A model generated the notes under the pieces. That model had not been told where the DNA came from, made no database searches, and was given only the letters and a program-made list of their open reading frames with translations. Shown here piece by piece: positions 15,393 to 23,997 of a stretch of 40,506 nucleotides of DNA (its first letter is position 1; each line of letters begins with the position of its first letter). The stretch comes from an uncultured Clostridia bacterium (GTDB lineage: Bacteria; Bacillota; Clostridia; Christensenellales; CAG-314). The stretch covers positions 1 through 40,506 of the forward strand of contig CANRFV010000013.1 in assembly GCA_947629985.1 (NCBI GenBank), in the 5' to 3' direction. The translations under genes were made by a program, and so were the position numbers.

Positions 15393-18314
15393 TTGAAAAC
15401 TGACAAAATTACAAAAGGTAAAAAGATAGCGAGCATAGTAGGTATTTGTCTCGCTTCGGTATTGATTATTTTTGCTTTTTGCGGCAGATATTTCGGTTCG
15501 GGATTAAAGCAATTTGCCAACTTCTTTTTGGGAAGTTTCGGCATGGCTTTTTACGGATTGATGGCTGCAATAATAGTCGCTTGCTCGTGTTGTCTTGCGG
15601 GTAAGCACGTCAAAATCCCCGCAAAATACACGGTACATTTTATTTTACTGTTTGTAGCGGTGATTTTGTTTGTACATTTGCTTACAACAACATACCTTCC
15701 CGACAATTTTAAGGATATTACAGACCAGCAGGGCAACGTATCCGCAGGTTACGTTACGCTGGTGTACAATTACTATGTAGACGATCTCGGCGTTCCCACG
15801 TTCGGCGGCGTAGTATTCGGCAGCGTTGTGTTTGCCTTGAAGCACGTTCTTACCATATACGGCGCAATTCCCGTATTGCTGTTGATCATCGCATGGGCAA
15901 CATGCATGGTGGGCGACTTCTTTTATGCGTATACCACGGGCAAATTGCAACTTGACAAAAAGGCTCGTCGGCAAGAAGTCAGCGACATCGAACCTTCCCG
16001 CCAAACCATCGAAACTACGGAAAATATTTCGCAGCCGGAGCAAACGCTCAAACAGCAGGCTATGGAAATTTTGTTCAGCAACAATTCGCCCGAAGCGGAC
16101 TTGGAAAAATATTCGTCCGCAACGCCGCAAACGTTGTATCCGCAGTCATTGGATCACTTCGATACGTCCGAGCAGTCCACGTTGGATACAACCAACATTA
16201 CCCGAAAGGAAGCGGAGGACATACTGTTCGGCTACAAAGATCTGCCCGAAAACAAACCGGCAACCAACTCGTTTTTCAGTCAAAATCAGCCTGCCGACAA
16301 CAAAGATTCGGAGGACGACTATATAGTGCGCGGATATTATGCTCCCGCGCCCAAACAACCGGAATACACCAACGAGCGGCTGACCACTCCGCAGGAAAGT
16401 ATTGTTACCCCCGCGGAAGAACTTGCGCCTGCGCCTGCTCCCACGCCAGCGCCTGCGCCTACGCCCGTAACTTCCAATACGTCTGCGCAGTCCGCATCGC
16501 CCGTCGTAAGCGAGCCGGAACCGCCCGTTACAGTAACGCCGTCTCCCGTAATAACTCCCATTGCCGAAACGGTTACGCAGCAATCCGAACAGGACGTTGA
16601 CATTACCGATATAGCGGCAAGCAACGATATCAACGTCGATTCGCCGTTTATGGGCGACGACTTAACTCAAAGTTTGGACGGTCTTGCCGACGACGATATC
16701 GTGCCCGTTCCCAAGGAGCAGGTAATAGAAACAAGCAGCGGCAAGGCAATACAAATGGGCATCGACTTTGCCACCAAGCAGGAAGTGCAAAGCAAGGAAA
16801 AAGTTCACAAATATCTTAAATATAACAAACCGCCGTACGAACTGCTTAACGACGCGACGATTTCGGAAGATCTCGACGCCGCCGACAGAAAGCGCGCGGC
16901 AAACGCAATAATAAACAAACTCAAAATCTTCCACATAGACGTAGAACTTGCCAACATTATTGTCGGTCCGTCGGTTACAAGATATATGTTCAACGTCGTA
17001 TCCGAAACCACCCGTATGAATGCCTTTGCGCAATATGCCGACGACCTTAAAGCGTGCATCGAAGCCAAGGACGACATACGTATCGAAGCGCCCGTACACG
17101 GCACCAATCAAGTGGGTATCGAAGTGGCAAACAAGCACAAAACGCCCGTTGTTTTGCGCACGCTGTTGGAAAGCAAGGCGTTTCAGGAAGCGAAGGGCAA
17201 CCTTGTGTTTGCCATCGGGCAGGAAATTACGGGCAAAGTTATTTGCGCCGACCTTGCCGAAATGCCGCACCTGCTTATTGCGGGCACAACGGGCTCCGGC
17301 AAGAGCGTGTGCCTTAACTGTCTTATAGTCAGTCTTATGTACCGTTACGGTCCGGAATACGTGCGTTTTGTAATGGTGGACCCCAAGTTTGTAGAACTTT
17401 CGCGTTACAACGGCATACCGCATATGCTTACCACCGAAACCATCACCAACGTAAACGACGCGTTGAGCGGTATGGATTACCTTATCAACGAAATGGAATC
17501 CCGTTATCAATTGTTCCGTCAGCGCGGCGTCAGCAATATTGCCGAATATAACAGCCATATCAATCCCAATCTGGATCAAAAGTTGCCGTACCTTATCTTT
17601 ATCGTGGACGAACTTGCCGATTTGATGGCTACCAGCAAAAAGGCGTTCGAAGGCAAACTCGGCCGTCTGGCGCAAAAGTCGCGTGCCGCGGGCATACACA
17701 TAGTGTTGGCAACGCAACGTCCCGACGTAAACGTAATTACGGGTACTATCAAAGCAAACCTGCCTTGCCGTATGGCGCTCAAAGTGGCGTCTCAATACGA
17801 CAGCGGCACTATAATCAACAGCGGCGGCGCCGAAAAGTTGCTTGGGCGCGGCGATATGTTGTTTATGGGTGCGGGCGCGTCCGAACTTGTGCGTATTCAG
17901 GGCGCGTACATCTCCAACGACGAAATTCGCAGTTTGGTAGAATATTCCAAGTCGTCCAACGAAGTGTACTACGACAACAGAATATCCGACGAAATATTTG
18001 TCTCGCGCAAGCAAGAAGAGGAAGAAGCGGCGGAAGCCGAACGCGAGACCGCTGCAAGCAAAGAGCCGCAACTCGACCCGTATTGCAAACGCGCTTTGCG
18101 TTTTTGGTTGGAAAAGCAAGGCGGCAGAGCGTCCATTGCGTCCATTCAGCGCAACTTGGGCATTGGTTTCAACCGCGCGGGCAGAATAATGGATTCTTTG
18201 CAAAAGATGAAATACGTCGAAGAACTGTCGCCCAGCGATCCGAGTTCCAAGCCGTTGCGTGTGTTGGTTACTTTGGAAGAACTTGACGGTTTGTTCCCCG
18301 ATATGCCGGATTGA
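15393..18314 (+). CDS. ftsK: DNA translocase FtsK/SpoIIIE
   Basis: Membrane-anchored ATPase that pumps chromosomal DNA through the division or sporulation septum. Starting at TTG 15393 (GGAGGT at 15381-15386) the protein has 973 residues: about four N-terminal membrane helices, a long acidic and Pro/Ala-rich linker (including repeated PAPTPAP), then the RecA-like motor with Walker A GTTGSGKS near residues 631-638 and Walker B IFIVDELADL near 735-745, and a C-terminal winged-helix gamma domain (about 894-973) that reads orienting DNA sequences. The TTG start is preferred because the longer frame crosses the promoter. Given sigF and sigG nearby it may serve as SpoIIIE, but vegetative FtsK function cannot be separated by sequence. 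rimO follows after one base. Confidence 0.96.
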   Translation: MKTDKITKGKKIASIVGICLASVLIIFAFCGRYFGSGLKQFANFFLGSFGMAFYGLMAAIIVACSCCLAGKHVKIPAKYTVHFILLFVAVILFVHLLTTTYLPDNFKDITDQQGNVSAGYVTLVYNYYVDDLGVPTFGGVVFGSVVFALKHVLTIYGAIPVLLLIIAWATCMVGDFFYAYTTGKLQLDKKARRQEVSDIEPSRQTIETTENISQPEQTLKQQAMEILFSNNSPEADLEKYSSATPQTLYPQSLDHFDTSEQSTLDTTNITRKEAEDILFGYKDLPENKPATNSFFSQNQPADNKDSEDDYIVRGYYAPAPKQPEYTNERLTTPQESIVTPAEELAPAPAPTPAPAPTPVTSNTSAQSASPVVSEPEPPVTVTPSPVITPIAETVTQQSEQDVDITDIAASNDINVDSPFMGDDLTQSLDGLADDDIVPVPKEQVIETSSGKAIQMGIDFATKQEVQSKEKVHKYLKYNKPPYELLNDATISEDLDAADRKRAANAIINKLKIFHIDVELANIIVGPSVTRYMFNVVSETTRMNAFAQYADDLKACIEAKDDIRIEAPVHGTNQVGIEVANKHKTPVVLRTLLESKAFQEAKGNLVFAIGQEITGKVICADLAEMPHLLIAGTTGSGKSVCLNCLIVSLMYRYGPEYVRFVMVDPKFVELSRYNGIPHMLTTETITNVNDALSGMDYLINEMESRYQLFRQRGVSNIAEYNSHINPNLDQKLPYLIFIVDELADLMATSKKAFEGKLGRLAQKSRAAGIHIVLATQRPDVNVITGTIKANLPCRMALKVASQYDSGTIINSGGAEKLLGRGDMLFMGAGASELVRIQGAYISNDEIRSLVEYSKSSNEVYYDNRISDEIFVSRKQEEEEAAEAERETAASKEPQLDPYCKRALRFWLEKQGGRASIASIQRNLGIGFNRAGRIMDSLQKMKYVEELSPSDPSSKPLRVLVTLEELDGLFPDMPD

Positions 18315-18315
18315 T

Positions 18316-19644
18316 ATGAAAGCGAAAATAGGCGTTGTGTCGCTCGGTTGCGACAAAAACCGCGTCGATACCGAAGTGATGTTGGCAAACTTGGTGCGCG
18401 GCGGATACGAAATAACCCCCACACCCCAAGATGCCGACGTAATTATCGTAAATACCTGTGCCTTTTTGGAGTCCGCCCGCAAGGAAGCGATAGAAACCGC
18501 AATAGAAATGTCGCAGTACAAGCAGGGCGGCAAGTGCAAAAAGGTTATAATAACGGGCTGTTTGGGGCAAAAATTCGGCAAAGAAGTATTTGACGGAATG
18601 TCCGAAGTGGACGCCGTTGCGGGCGCATACGAGTACGACAATATATGTCAGATCGTGGAAGAAACGCTCAACGGCGGGCGCAAACTGTACAACAGTTGCA
18701 ACAACGGTTTGACATTCGGTTCGCGCATACTTACAACTGCGCCGCACACGGCTTATCTCAAAATTGCCGACGGTTGCAACAATTTTTGCACATATTGTCT
18801 TATTCCCTACATTCGCGGCAGGTATCGTTCGGTGCCGCTTGAAAATTTGTTGGAGCAAGCGCGCGCATTGGTGCAGGACGGCGTAAAAGAACTTATTTTG
18901 GTCGCGCAGGATACCACGCGTTACGGCGTCGATCTGTACGGCGCGCCGCAGTTACTGCAACTTACGGACAAGTTGTCGCAAATTGACGGCGTACAATGGA
19001 TACGTTTGCTGTATTGTTATCCCGAAATGCTTACCGACGAACTTATCGACAGCGTTGCCGCCAATCCCAAAATAGTAAAATATCTTGATATTCCCTTACA
19101 GCATATAAACGACGATATTTTGCGCAAAATGAACCGCCGTTCGGACGGCGCTTCGGTACGCGCTTTATACGGCAAATTGCAGGCGCGCGCAATAGCGGTG
19201 CGTTCCACGTTTATTTGCGGTTTTCCCGGCGAAACTTCCCAAACGGTAAGCGAACTTGAAGATTTTATTCAAAAATACCCAATGCGCAACGCGGGATTTT
19301 TTGCATATTCGCGCGAAGAAGGCACGGCGGCAGCCAAGTTTGACGGGCAAGTGCGCGCCAACACCAAGCAAAAATACGTAAAACAACTTTACCAAACGCA
19401 GTACCAAGTTGCCAAGCGGTTGAACGCCGCCGACGTCGGCAAAATATATAAATGCATTGTCGATTCGTACGACGGGTTCGACGGCGAGTATTATTCGTAC
19501 CGTGGCAGAACCGAATTTATGACGCCCGAAATCGACGGCAACGTGTATATAGCGTCGCGCGGCAAATTGCGCGCGGGAGATTTTTGCAACGTGCGCATAA
19601 CGTCGTTTGCGGATTACGACCTGTTGGGCGAGGTGGTCGAATGA
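18316..19644 (+). CDS. rimO: Ribosomal protein S12 methylthiotransferase RimO
   Basis: Radical-SAM enzyme adding a methylthio group to a conserved aspartate of ribosomal protein S12. The N-terminal MTTase domain carries three cluster Cys (12, 48, 82). The radical-SAM motif is C154-NNF-C158-TY-C161, followed by LIPYIRGRYRS. A C-terminal TRAM domain (about 375-442) should bind substrate. The 442-residue length and the CNNFCTYCLIPYIRG context favour RimO over the tRNA enzyme MiaB. ATG 18316 follows the ftsK stop by one base with no clear ribosome site, so translation is probably coupled. Its stop overlaps the pgsA start. Confidence 0.95.
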   Translation: MKAKIGVVSLGCDKNRVDTEVMLANLVRGGYEITPTPQDADVIIVNTCAFLESARKEAIETAIEMSQYKQGGKCKKVIITGCLGQKFGKEVFDGMSEVDAVAGAYEYDNICQIVEETLNGGRKLYNSCNNGLTFGSRILTTAPHTAYLKIADGCNNFCTYCLIPYIRGRYRSVPLENLLEQARALVQDGVKELILVAQDTTRYGVDLYGAPQLLQLTDKLSQIDGVQWIRLLYCYPEMLTDELIDSVAANPKIVKYLDIPLQHINDDILRKMNRRSDGASVRALYGKLQARAIAVRSTFICGFPGETSQTVSELEDFIQKYPMRNAGFFAYSREEGTAAAKFDGQVRANTKQKYVKQLYQTQYQVAKRLNAADVGKIYKCIVDSYDGFDGEYYSYRGRTEFMTPEIDGNVYIASRGKLRAGDFCNVRITSFADYDLLGEVVE

Positions 19645-20264
19645 ATTTACCTAACAAACTGTCAACGATCAGACTGTGCCTTGTGCCGGTTTTTGTAACG
19701 GCATATCTTTTGCCGTATACTTGGGCAACTTTTGCGGCGGCTGCGGTGTTTATACTTGCCGCAGTAACGGATTTTTTGGACGGTTACATAGCGCGCAAAT
19801 ACAATATGGTAACCGATTTGGGCAAATTGCTCGATCCCATTGCCGACAAAGTGCTGGTATGTTCCGCGCTGTTTTGCGTTGCGGTATCCAATCCGTTGCA
19901 ATTCTATTATGTAGCGGCAAGCGTCCCCGCACCTTGGCGCGTCGATGTTTTCGGCTCGGTTTTGCTTACCGTCGGCAGCATAATCATTATTTCGCGCGAG
20001 TTGTTGATAAGCGCCGTTCGTCAGATAGCGGCGGCAAAGGGCGTGGTTTTGCAGGCAAATATCTACGGCAAAGTAAAAACAGCCTTGCAAGACGTTTGTT
20101 TGCCCGTTTTGATTTTGCTCAACGCAACCGCGTCGCATGTAGTAATGAAATGTTACCGCGTGGGGTGGTGGATTGCGGTAGTGCTGTTTTGCCTTGCCGT
20201 AATAATGACGGTTGTAAGTTGCATTATATATTTGGTTCAAAACAAAAAGGTGTTTTCCGATTGA
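19641..20264 (+). CDS. pgsA: CDP-diacylglycerol--glycerol-3-phosphate phosphatidyltransferase
   Basis: Inner-membrane enzyme making phosphatidylglycerol phosphate, the committed step to phosphatidylglycerol and cardiolipin. The CDP-alcohol phosphotransferase signature is complete around residues 45-71: DFLDGYIARKY, then G and DPIAD with the expected spacing of catalytic Asp residues. Several membrane helices surround it, and the 207-residue length is normal. ATG 19641 overlaps the rimO stop (ATGA), with GAGGTGG at 19630-19636. This rimO-pgsA-cinA-recA order is common in Firmicutes and supports the assignment over other members of the family. Confidence 0.95.
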   Translation: MNLPNKLSTIRLCLVPVFVTAYLLPYTWATFAAAAVFILAAVTDFLDGYIARKYNMVTDLGKLLDPIADKVLVCSALFCVAVSNPLQFYYVAASVPAPWRVDVFGSVLLTVGSIIIISRELLISAVRQIAAAKGVVLQANIYGKVKTALQDVCLPVLILLNATASHVVMKCYRVGWWIAVVLFCLAVIMTVVSCIIYLVQNKKVFSD

Positions 20265-20265
20265 T

Positions 20266-21450
20266 ATGATAAAAATTTTGTGTGAAGAATACAGCCAAGC
20301 GGTTTGCTGGTTGTACAACAAATTCAGCGCCGAACTTGCCGATTGCGACGTAATGGTAACAAAAGATACCGATTCCGCCAAGCAATATATCAAGCAATCC
20401 ATCGGCAGCAACGCGCTCATCGTTATTGGCAACGTGGGGCAAAATTGCACTTTATTTGCCGATACGTTTGATTTGGCAATGTTTTACGACCGTTTTGCCG
20501 AGCGCAACATAAAGGAATATTGTAAACTTACGCAAACCGCCCTGCCTGCCCAGCACATAATGGACAAACTGTGCGTTGCGCCGGAATCGTTTATTCACTA
20601 CGCATGCACATACTGCTGTCAGTGCGCGTGCTACGGCGAATATGCCAAGACGCACATATATATGTTGGCGGACAATTTGCAGGAGTGTACCGCAGTGTTT
20701 GCCAATTATATTCAAAAGGATCTGCTGAAAAACACTTCGTCGGAACAACGCTACACATTTAAGGTGTTCGGTTTGTCTCAGCGAGACTTGCAATTGCGGC
20801 TGGACAAGTTGAATAAATTTGTTTCACGGAAGTGTGAAACAATCGATCTCGACAGCAAAGTGGTGCTGTCTTTTCCGCCCAAATGTGCCAAAAGCGTAGT
20901 AAACGGCGCGCTTGACGAATTCAGGAGCCTTATGGGCGATTGCATTTACGCCGAGCAAGACAAAACACTTGCGCAGATTGTAGTGGAACAAATGTCGCAA
21001 TCGGGCGCAACGGTTTCGTTTGCCGAGTCTATCACGGGCGGCAAAATCGCGTCGGCTGTGGTGGACGTACCCGGGGCAAGCGCAGTGTTGCGCGAAGGTA
21101 TCGTGTGCTACACAGTACAGTCCAAGTGCGCTCGGCTGGGCATCAATCCGCATTTCGTGGACGAATTCGGCGTTGTTTCGCAACAGGTGGCGCAGGAAAT
21201 GGCTGTGGGTCTACGCAAAAACGGCAGCGATATTGCCCTGTCCATTACGGGTTACGCGGGTCCCACTTCCGAAAACGGCTTGCCCGTAGGCTTGTGTTTT
21301 ATCGGCATTGCCACGCAAAAAAGCGTCAAAATATTCAAAAACATATTTTCGGGCGCGCGCAACGAAATACGCGAGCAGGCAAAAAATTGGGCGCTGTTTT
21401 TGCTGTTGAAAACCTTGCCGGATATTACCGCGGCGTCAAACCGCACCTAA
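20266..21450 (+). CDS. cinA: CinA-like protein with intact C-terminal and eroded N-terminal domain
   Basis: Full-length CinA (394 residues here) has an N-terminal MoaB-like domain (COG1058) and a C-terminal nicotinamide-nucleotide amidase-like domain (PncC) used in NAD salvage. The C-terminal domain is well preserved: SFAESITGGKIASAV, VPGASAVLREGIVCYT and SITGYAGPTSENGLPVG (from about residue 235). The N-terminal 225 residues keep the right length and place in the alignment, but the hallmark motifs are gone: the GGLGPTxDD loop reads GNVGQNCTLF, and the PGPPxEM loop is replaced by LADNLQECTAVF. The N-terminal half is thus likely inactive or repurposed. The start follows pgsA by one base, coupled. 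recA lies downstream with its own promoter. Confidence 0.88.
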   Translation: MIKILCEEYSQAVCWLYNKFSAELADCDVMVTKDTDSAKQYIKQSIGSNALIVIGNVGQNCTLFADTFDLAMFYDRFAERNIKEYCKLTQTALPAQHIMDKLCVAPESFIHYACTYCCQCACYGEYAKTHIYMLADNLQECTAVFANYIQKDLLKNTSSEQRYTFKVFGLSQRDLQLRLDKLNKFVSRKCETIDLDSKVVLSFPPKCAKSVVNGALDEFRSLMGDCIYAEQDKTLAQIVVEQMSQSGATVSFAESITGGKIASAVVDVPGASAVLREGIVCYTVQSKCARLGINPHFVDEFGVVSQQVAQEMAVGLRKNGSDIALSITGYAGPTSENGLPVGLCFIGIATQKSVKIFKNIFSGARNEIREQAKNWALFLLLKTLPDITAASNRT

Positions 21451-21458
21451 AAAAACTA

Positions 21459-21486
21459 TTGACAAAATTTTTATTAAATGTACAAT
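21459..21486 (+). promoter_or_regulatory. Sigma-A promoter of recA
   Basis: TTGACA (21459-21464), 16-bp spacer, TACAAT (21481-21486). No palindromic SOS box was recognised around it. Confidence 0.82.
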
Positions 21487-21515
21487 AATAACAGACAAAC
21501 AAGGAGTATTTATTT

Positions 21516-22538
21516 ATGACCGACGACAAAAAGAAAGCGTTAGAGCAAACTATTTTGCAAATCGAAAAGGAATTCGGCAAGGGTTCGATTATGAAACTCG
21601 GCAGTTATGCCGCAACCCGCAACATAGACGTTATTCCCACTGGGTGCTTGCCTTTGGATATGGCTTTGGGGGTCGGCGGATTGCCCCGCGGCAGAATTAT
21701 CGAGATATTCGGGCCCGAGGCTTCGGGTAAAACAACCGTTACGTTGCACGTTATCGCGCAGGTGCAAAAGATGGGCGGCACGGCGGCATTTATCGACGCC
21801 GAACAAGCGCTCGATCCCGTTTATGCGGCAAATTTGGGCATCAATTTGGACGAATTGTACATTTCCCAACCGGATAGCGGCGAACAAGCCTTGGACATAC
21901 TCGATTACCTTGTGCGCAGTAACGCCGTCGATTTGGTAGTAGTGGACTCGGTTGCGGCTCTTACTCCGCGTTCGGAATTGGAAGGCGATATGGGCGACAG
22001 CCATATGGGCGTGCAGGCGCGCCTTATGAGCCAATGCTTGCGCAAAATAATAGCCGTAGGCAACAAATCCAACACTTGCATCATATTCATCAATCAATTG
22101 CGCGACAAAATCGGCGTAATGTTCGGCAACCCCGAAACGACAACGGGCGGCAAAGCGCTCAAATTCTATTCCAGCGTGCGTCTTGACGTGCGCAAGGTAG
22201 ATCAGGTAAAGGACGGCTCGGAGATCGTCGGCAGCAAAACGCGCGTAAAAGTTGTAAAGAACAAGGTCGCTCCGCCCTTCAAAACGGCGGAATTCGAAAT
22301 TATCTTCGGCAAAGGCATTTCCAATTCCGGTTGCGTGCTGGATATGGCAGTAGCGCAGGGATTGATCGAAAAGAGCGGTTCTTGGTTCAGTTACAACGGC
22401 GAAAAAATAGGTCAAGGTCGCGAAAACACCAAACAATATTTGGAACAACACCCCGACATTATGGAATTGCTTTCCGACAAAATCAAAGAGAAACTTCGTC
22501 CAGCCCCCGCGGAAGAAGAGACCGCTCCCGCAGAATAA
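21516..22538 (+). CDS. recA: Recombinase RecA
   Basis: ATP-dependent strand-exchange protein and co-activator of LexA self-cleavage. The 340 residues have normal length. Walker [10 protein letters not shown] lies at residues 66-74, the catalytic-Glu region reads [10 protein letters not shown] (about 93-102), followed by [13 protein letters not shown] and the DNA-binding loop region with [10 protein letters not shown]. The usual AEHALDP reads AEQALDP (His to Gln), an uncommon change next to the catalytic Glu, and Walker A has Ala where Ser is common. AAGGAG precedes ATG 21516. Own promoter and a strong terminator make it monocistronic. Confidence 0.98.
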   Translation: MTDDKKKALEQTILQIEKEFGKGSIMKLGSYAATRNIDVIPTGCLPLDMALGVGGLPRGRIIEIFGPEASGKTTVTLHVIAQVQKMGGTAAFIDAEQALDPVYAANLGINLDELYISQPDSGEQALDILDYLVRSNAVDLVVVDSVAALTPRSELEGDMGDSHMGVQARLMSQCLRKIIAVGNKSNTCIIFINQLRDKIGVMFGNPETTTGGKALKFYSSVRLDVRKVDQVKDGSEIVGSKTRVKVVKNKVAPPFKTAEFEIIFGKGISNSGCVLDMAVAQGLIEKSGSWFSYNGEKIGQGRENTKQYLEQHPDIMELLSDKIKEKLRPAPAEEETAPAE

Positions 22539-22558
22539 AATACAAATACGCTCAAACA

Positions 22559-22592
22559 AACGTTTCGGCTCTTTGCCGAGACGTTTTTTTTT
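22559..22592 (+). terminator. Intrinsic terminator after recA
   Basis: AACGTTTCGGC 22559-22569 pairs with GCCGAGACGTT 22575-22585 (one wobble), then a run of T. Confidence 0.9.
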
Positions 22593-23429
22593 ATTATGTA
22601 ATATAGTTGTTTTTTTCGTTCTGACGCTCGCTTGCAATTAAAGCGGTGCGGCTATTATAAATAATAATAGTGCAAAGGGCGGTCGCAACGCTATTGTGTA
22701 GCATTTTTACTATCGTAAAAGAAAGTAATTATATGTTTGAATGGCAATTTATTTGTTGCCCGTATGCGTAAACAGTATGAATATTTGTCTCAATGATCGT
22801 GGTATAGCATACTTTTTTTGTCCTGAAAGCGATCAGGCGTATATTGCGCAAGTAAATTTGTGCTGAAAATTTGCGCATATTTTGATTTTGTATCGCTTTG
22901 ATTTTATGATTTTTGACAAAAGCAGTAGTATAATCGGGCATTTTATAGTTAAACAACTCTTCAATTTGGCAAAATAAAGAAATCTATTTCAGACATAGTA
23001 TTCAATTACAACAAAATCTTGTCAAAATTTTTCCCAAATGCGTAAAATAATTTCCAAAGCGTAGTTGCCAACATCGCGCGGTTGTCGATTGGTATTAAAT
23101 CGAATCGTAAGTTTGAGTTTGTCCCGGTCGCAAAAACCTTTTGTAAGTAGCGCAGTAAAGCACAAATGGCTATCGGATGACTCTATATGGCTATTAGAAT
23201 TCTATGTAGTCAATTGTCAAACTCTTATTTAAGCAAAACATTTTCGCCGTGCTCACATACCATATGATTATTTCGCCAATCATATTCGCGCTCTCGTGCT
23301 TTATCCGAATAATAATGTTAATCGGCATAACAGTATTAAATGGTGTGCCATTGCGATAATGTAATCCCTTTACACAATAGATTCGCAGTGGTGGCGTTCG
23401 CGCTGTGCGCTCGGCTGAACGGGATCTTT
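22593..23429. other. Gene-poor AT-rich region with possible gene remnants
   Basis: No convincing gene is present. On the minus strand two short open stretches lie end to end: 23194-23328 (44 codons from an ATG) and 23022-23201 (no start codon; contains KLTIRFNTNRQPRDVG and ends in EKF). Their composition looks protein-like, and they may be pieces of one broken gene, but no family was recognised. Copy 2 of the dispersed palindrome is at 22967-23001. The last 60 bases resemble a diverged, partial unit of the 148-bp tandem repeat that follows. Confidence 0.4.
22967..23001 (+). repeat. Dispersed palindromic element, copy 2
   Basis: TTGGCAAAATA left flank, then TCTAT-TTCAGAC-ATAGTAT. The left arm is imperfect (22983-22987); the right arm 22995-23001 is perfect. 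Confidence 0.6.
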
Positions 23430-23492
23430 ACGCAGTCGATCCCGTTACAAAGCAACTCCGGTTGCGTGTTTGACCCGATATTTGTCAATAAA

Positions 23493-23523
23493 CAAAATTA
23501 CGTCAACAATAACGTTGACGTAA
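23493..23523 (-). terminator. Terminator-like hairpin, repeat unit 1
   Basis: Minus-strand TTACGTCAAC/GTTGACGTAA stem then TTTTG. Same as the hairpin behind the intact tRNA-Trp, shifted by 296 bp. Confidence 0.6.
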
Positions 23524-23640
23524 CTTGGCAGGGGAGACGCGATTCGTAAGGAGCAAAGCGACGGAATAGGGATCGTTACGCAGTCGATCCCGTTACAAAG
23601 CAACCTTGGTTGCGTGTTCGACCCGATATTTGTCAATAAA

Positions 23641-23671
23641 CAAAATTACGTCAACAATAACGTTGACGTAA
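23641..23671 (-). terminator. Terminator-like hairpin, repeat unit 2
   Basis: Identical to the unit-1 and unit-3 hairpins, at 148-bp spacing. Confidence 0.6.
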
Positions 23672-23788
23672 CTTGGCAGGGGAGACGCGATTCGTAAGGA
23701 GCAAAGCGACGGAATAGGGATCGTTACGCAGTCGATCCCGTTACAAAGCAACCTTGGTTGCGTGTTCGACCCGATATTTGTCAATAAA

Positions 23789-23819
23789 CAAAATTACGTC
23801 AACAATAACGTTGACGTAA
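23789..23819 (-). terminator. Intrinsic terminator of tRNA-Trp
   Basis: Perfect 10-bp stem (23794-23803 with 23810-23819), 6-nt loop, TTTTG on the minus strand, starting 2 bases after the tRNA CCA end. Confidence 0.75.
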
Positions 23820-23821
23820 CT

Positions 23822-23896
23822 TGGCAGGGGAGACGCGATTCGAACACGCAACCGACGGTTTTGGAGACCGTTGCTCTACCGTTGAGCCACTCCCCT
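23822..23896 (-). tRNA. trnW: tRNA-Trp (anticodon CCA)
   Basis: Read on the minus strand the gene folds as a full cloverleaf: acceptor AGGGGAG/CTCCCCT, D-arm GCTC/GAGC, anticodon stem ACGGT/ACCGT with loop CTCCAAA (anticodon CCA), T-arm with TTCGAAT, discriminator G and encoded CCA. Its last 21 nt are duplicated in the adjacent tandem repeat. It has its own promoter and terminator. Confidence 0.95.
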
Positions 23897-23939
23897 AAAT
23901 TATTTTGCGGCAAAAGATTGCCACATTCAGTGCTTTTAT

Positions 23940-23968
23940 ATTATAATATAGGCAACACATCTTGTCAA
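23940..23968 (-). promoter_or_regulatory. Sigma-A promoter of tRNA-Trp
   Basis: Minus-strand TTGACA (23963-23968), 17-bp spacer, TATAAT (23940-23945): consensus in both boxes. Confidence 0.88.
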
Positions 23969-23997
23969 ATAGTTACAGTAAATTAGTTTAGCAAAAT

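Larger units (their letters stand above)
23430..23842 (-). repeat. 148-bp tandem repeat carrying the 3' end of tRNA-Trp (2.8 units)
   Basis: Units begin at 23430, 23578 and 23726; the third runs into the tRNA-Trp gene. Units 2 and 3 are identical over 117 bp. Unit 1 differs from unit 2 at 4 positions, three of them in the loop of a GCAAC/GTTGC hairpin. Read on the minus strand, each unit holds the last 21 nt of tRNA-Trp including CCA (23526-23546, 23674-23694, 23822-23842), a perfect 10-bp hairpin followed by TTTTG, an inverted copy of the tRNA T-arm (14 nt) and a GGGATC/GATCCC inverted repeat. No integrase or other gene is encoded. Confidence 0.92.

Noticed and set aside
16662-18641. 659-codon open frame antisense to ftsK and rimO
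   Set aside because: Shadow of the translocase gene; no promoter, ribosome site or domain.
22729-22956. 75-codon minus-strand open frame downstream of recA
   Set aside because: No ribosome site, no recognisable family, AT-rich composition unlike neighbouring genes.
23430-23842. CRISPR-like array
   Set aside because: The units are 148-bp direct tandem copies with no unique spacers between short repeats; they contain tRNA sequence.
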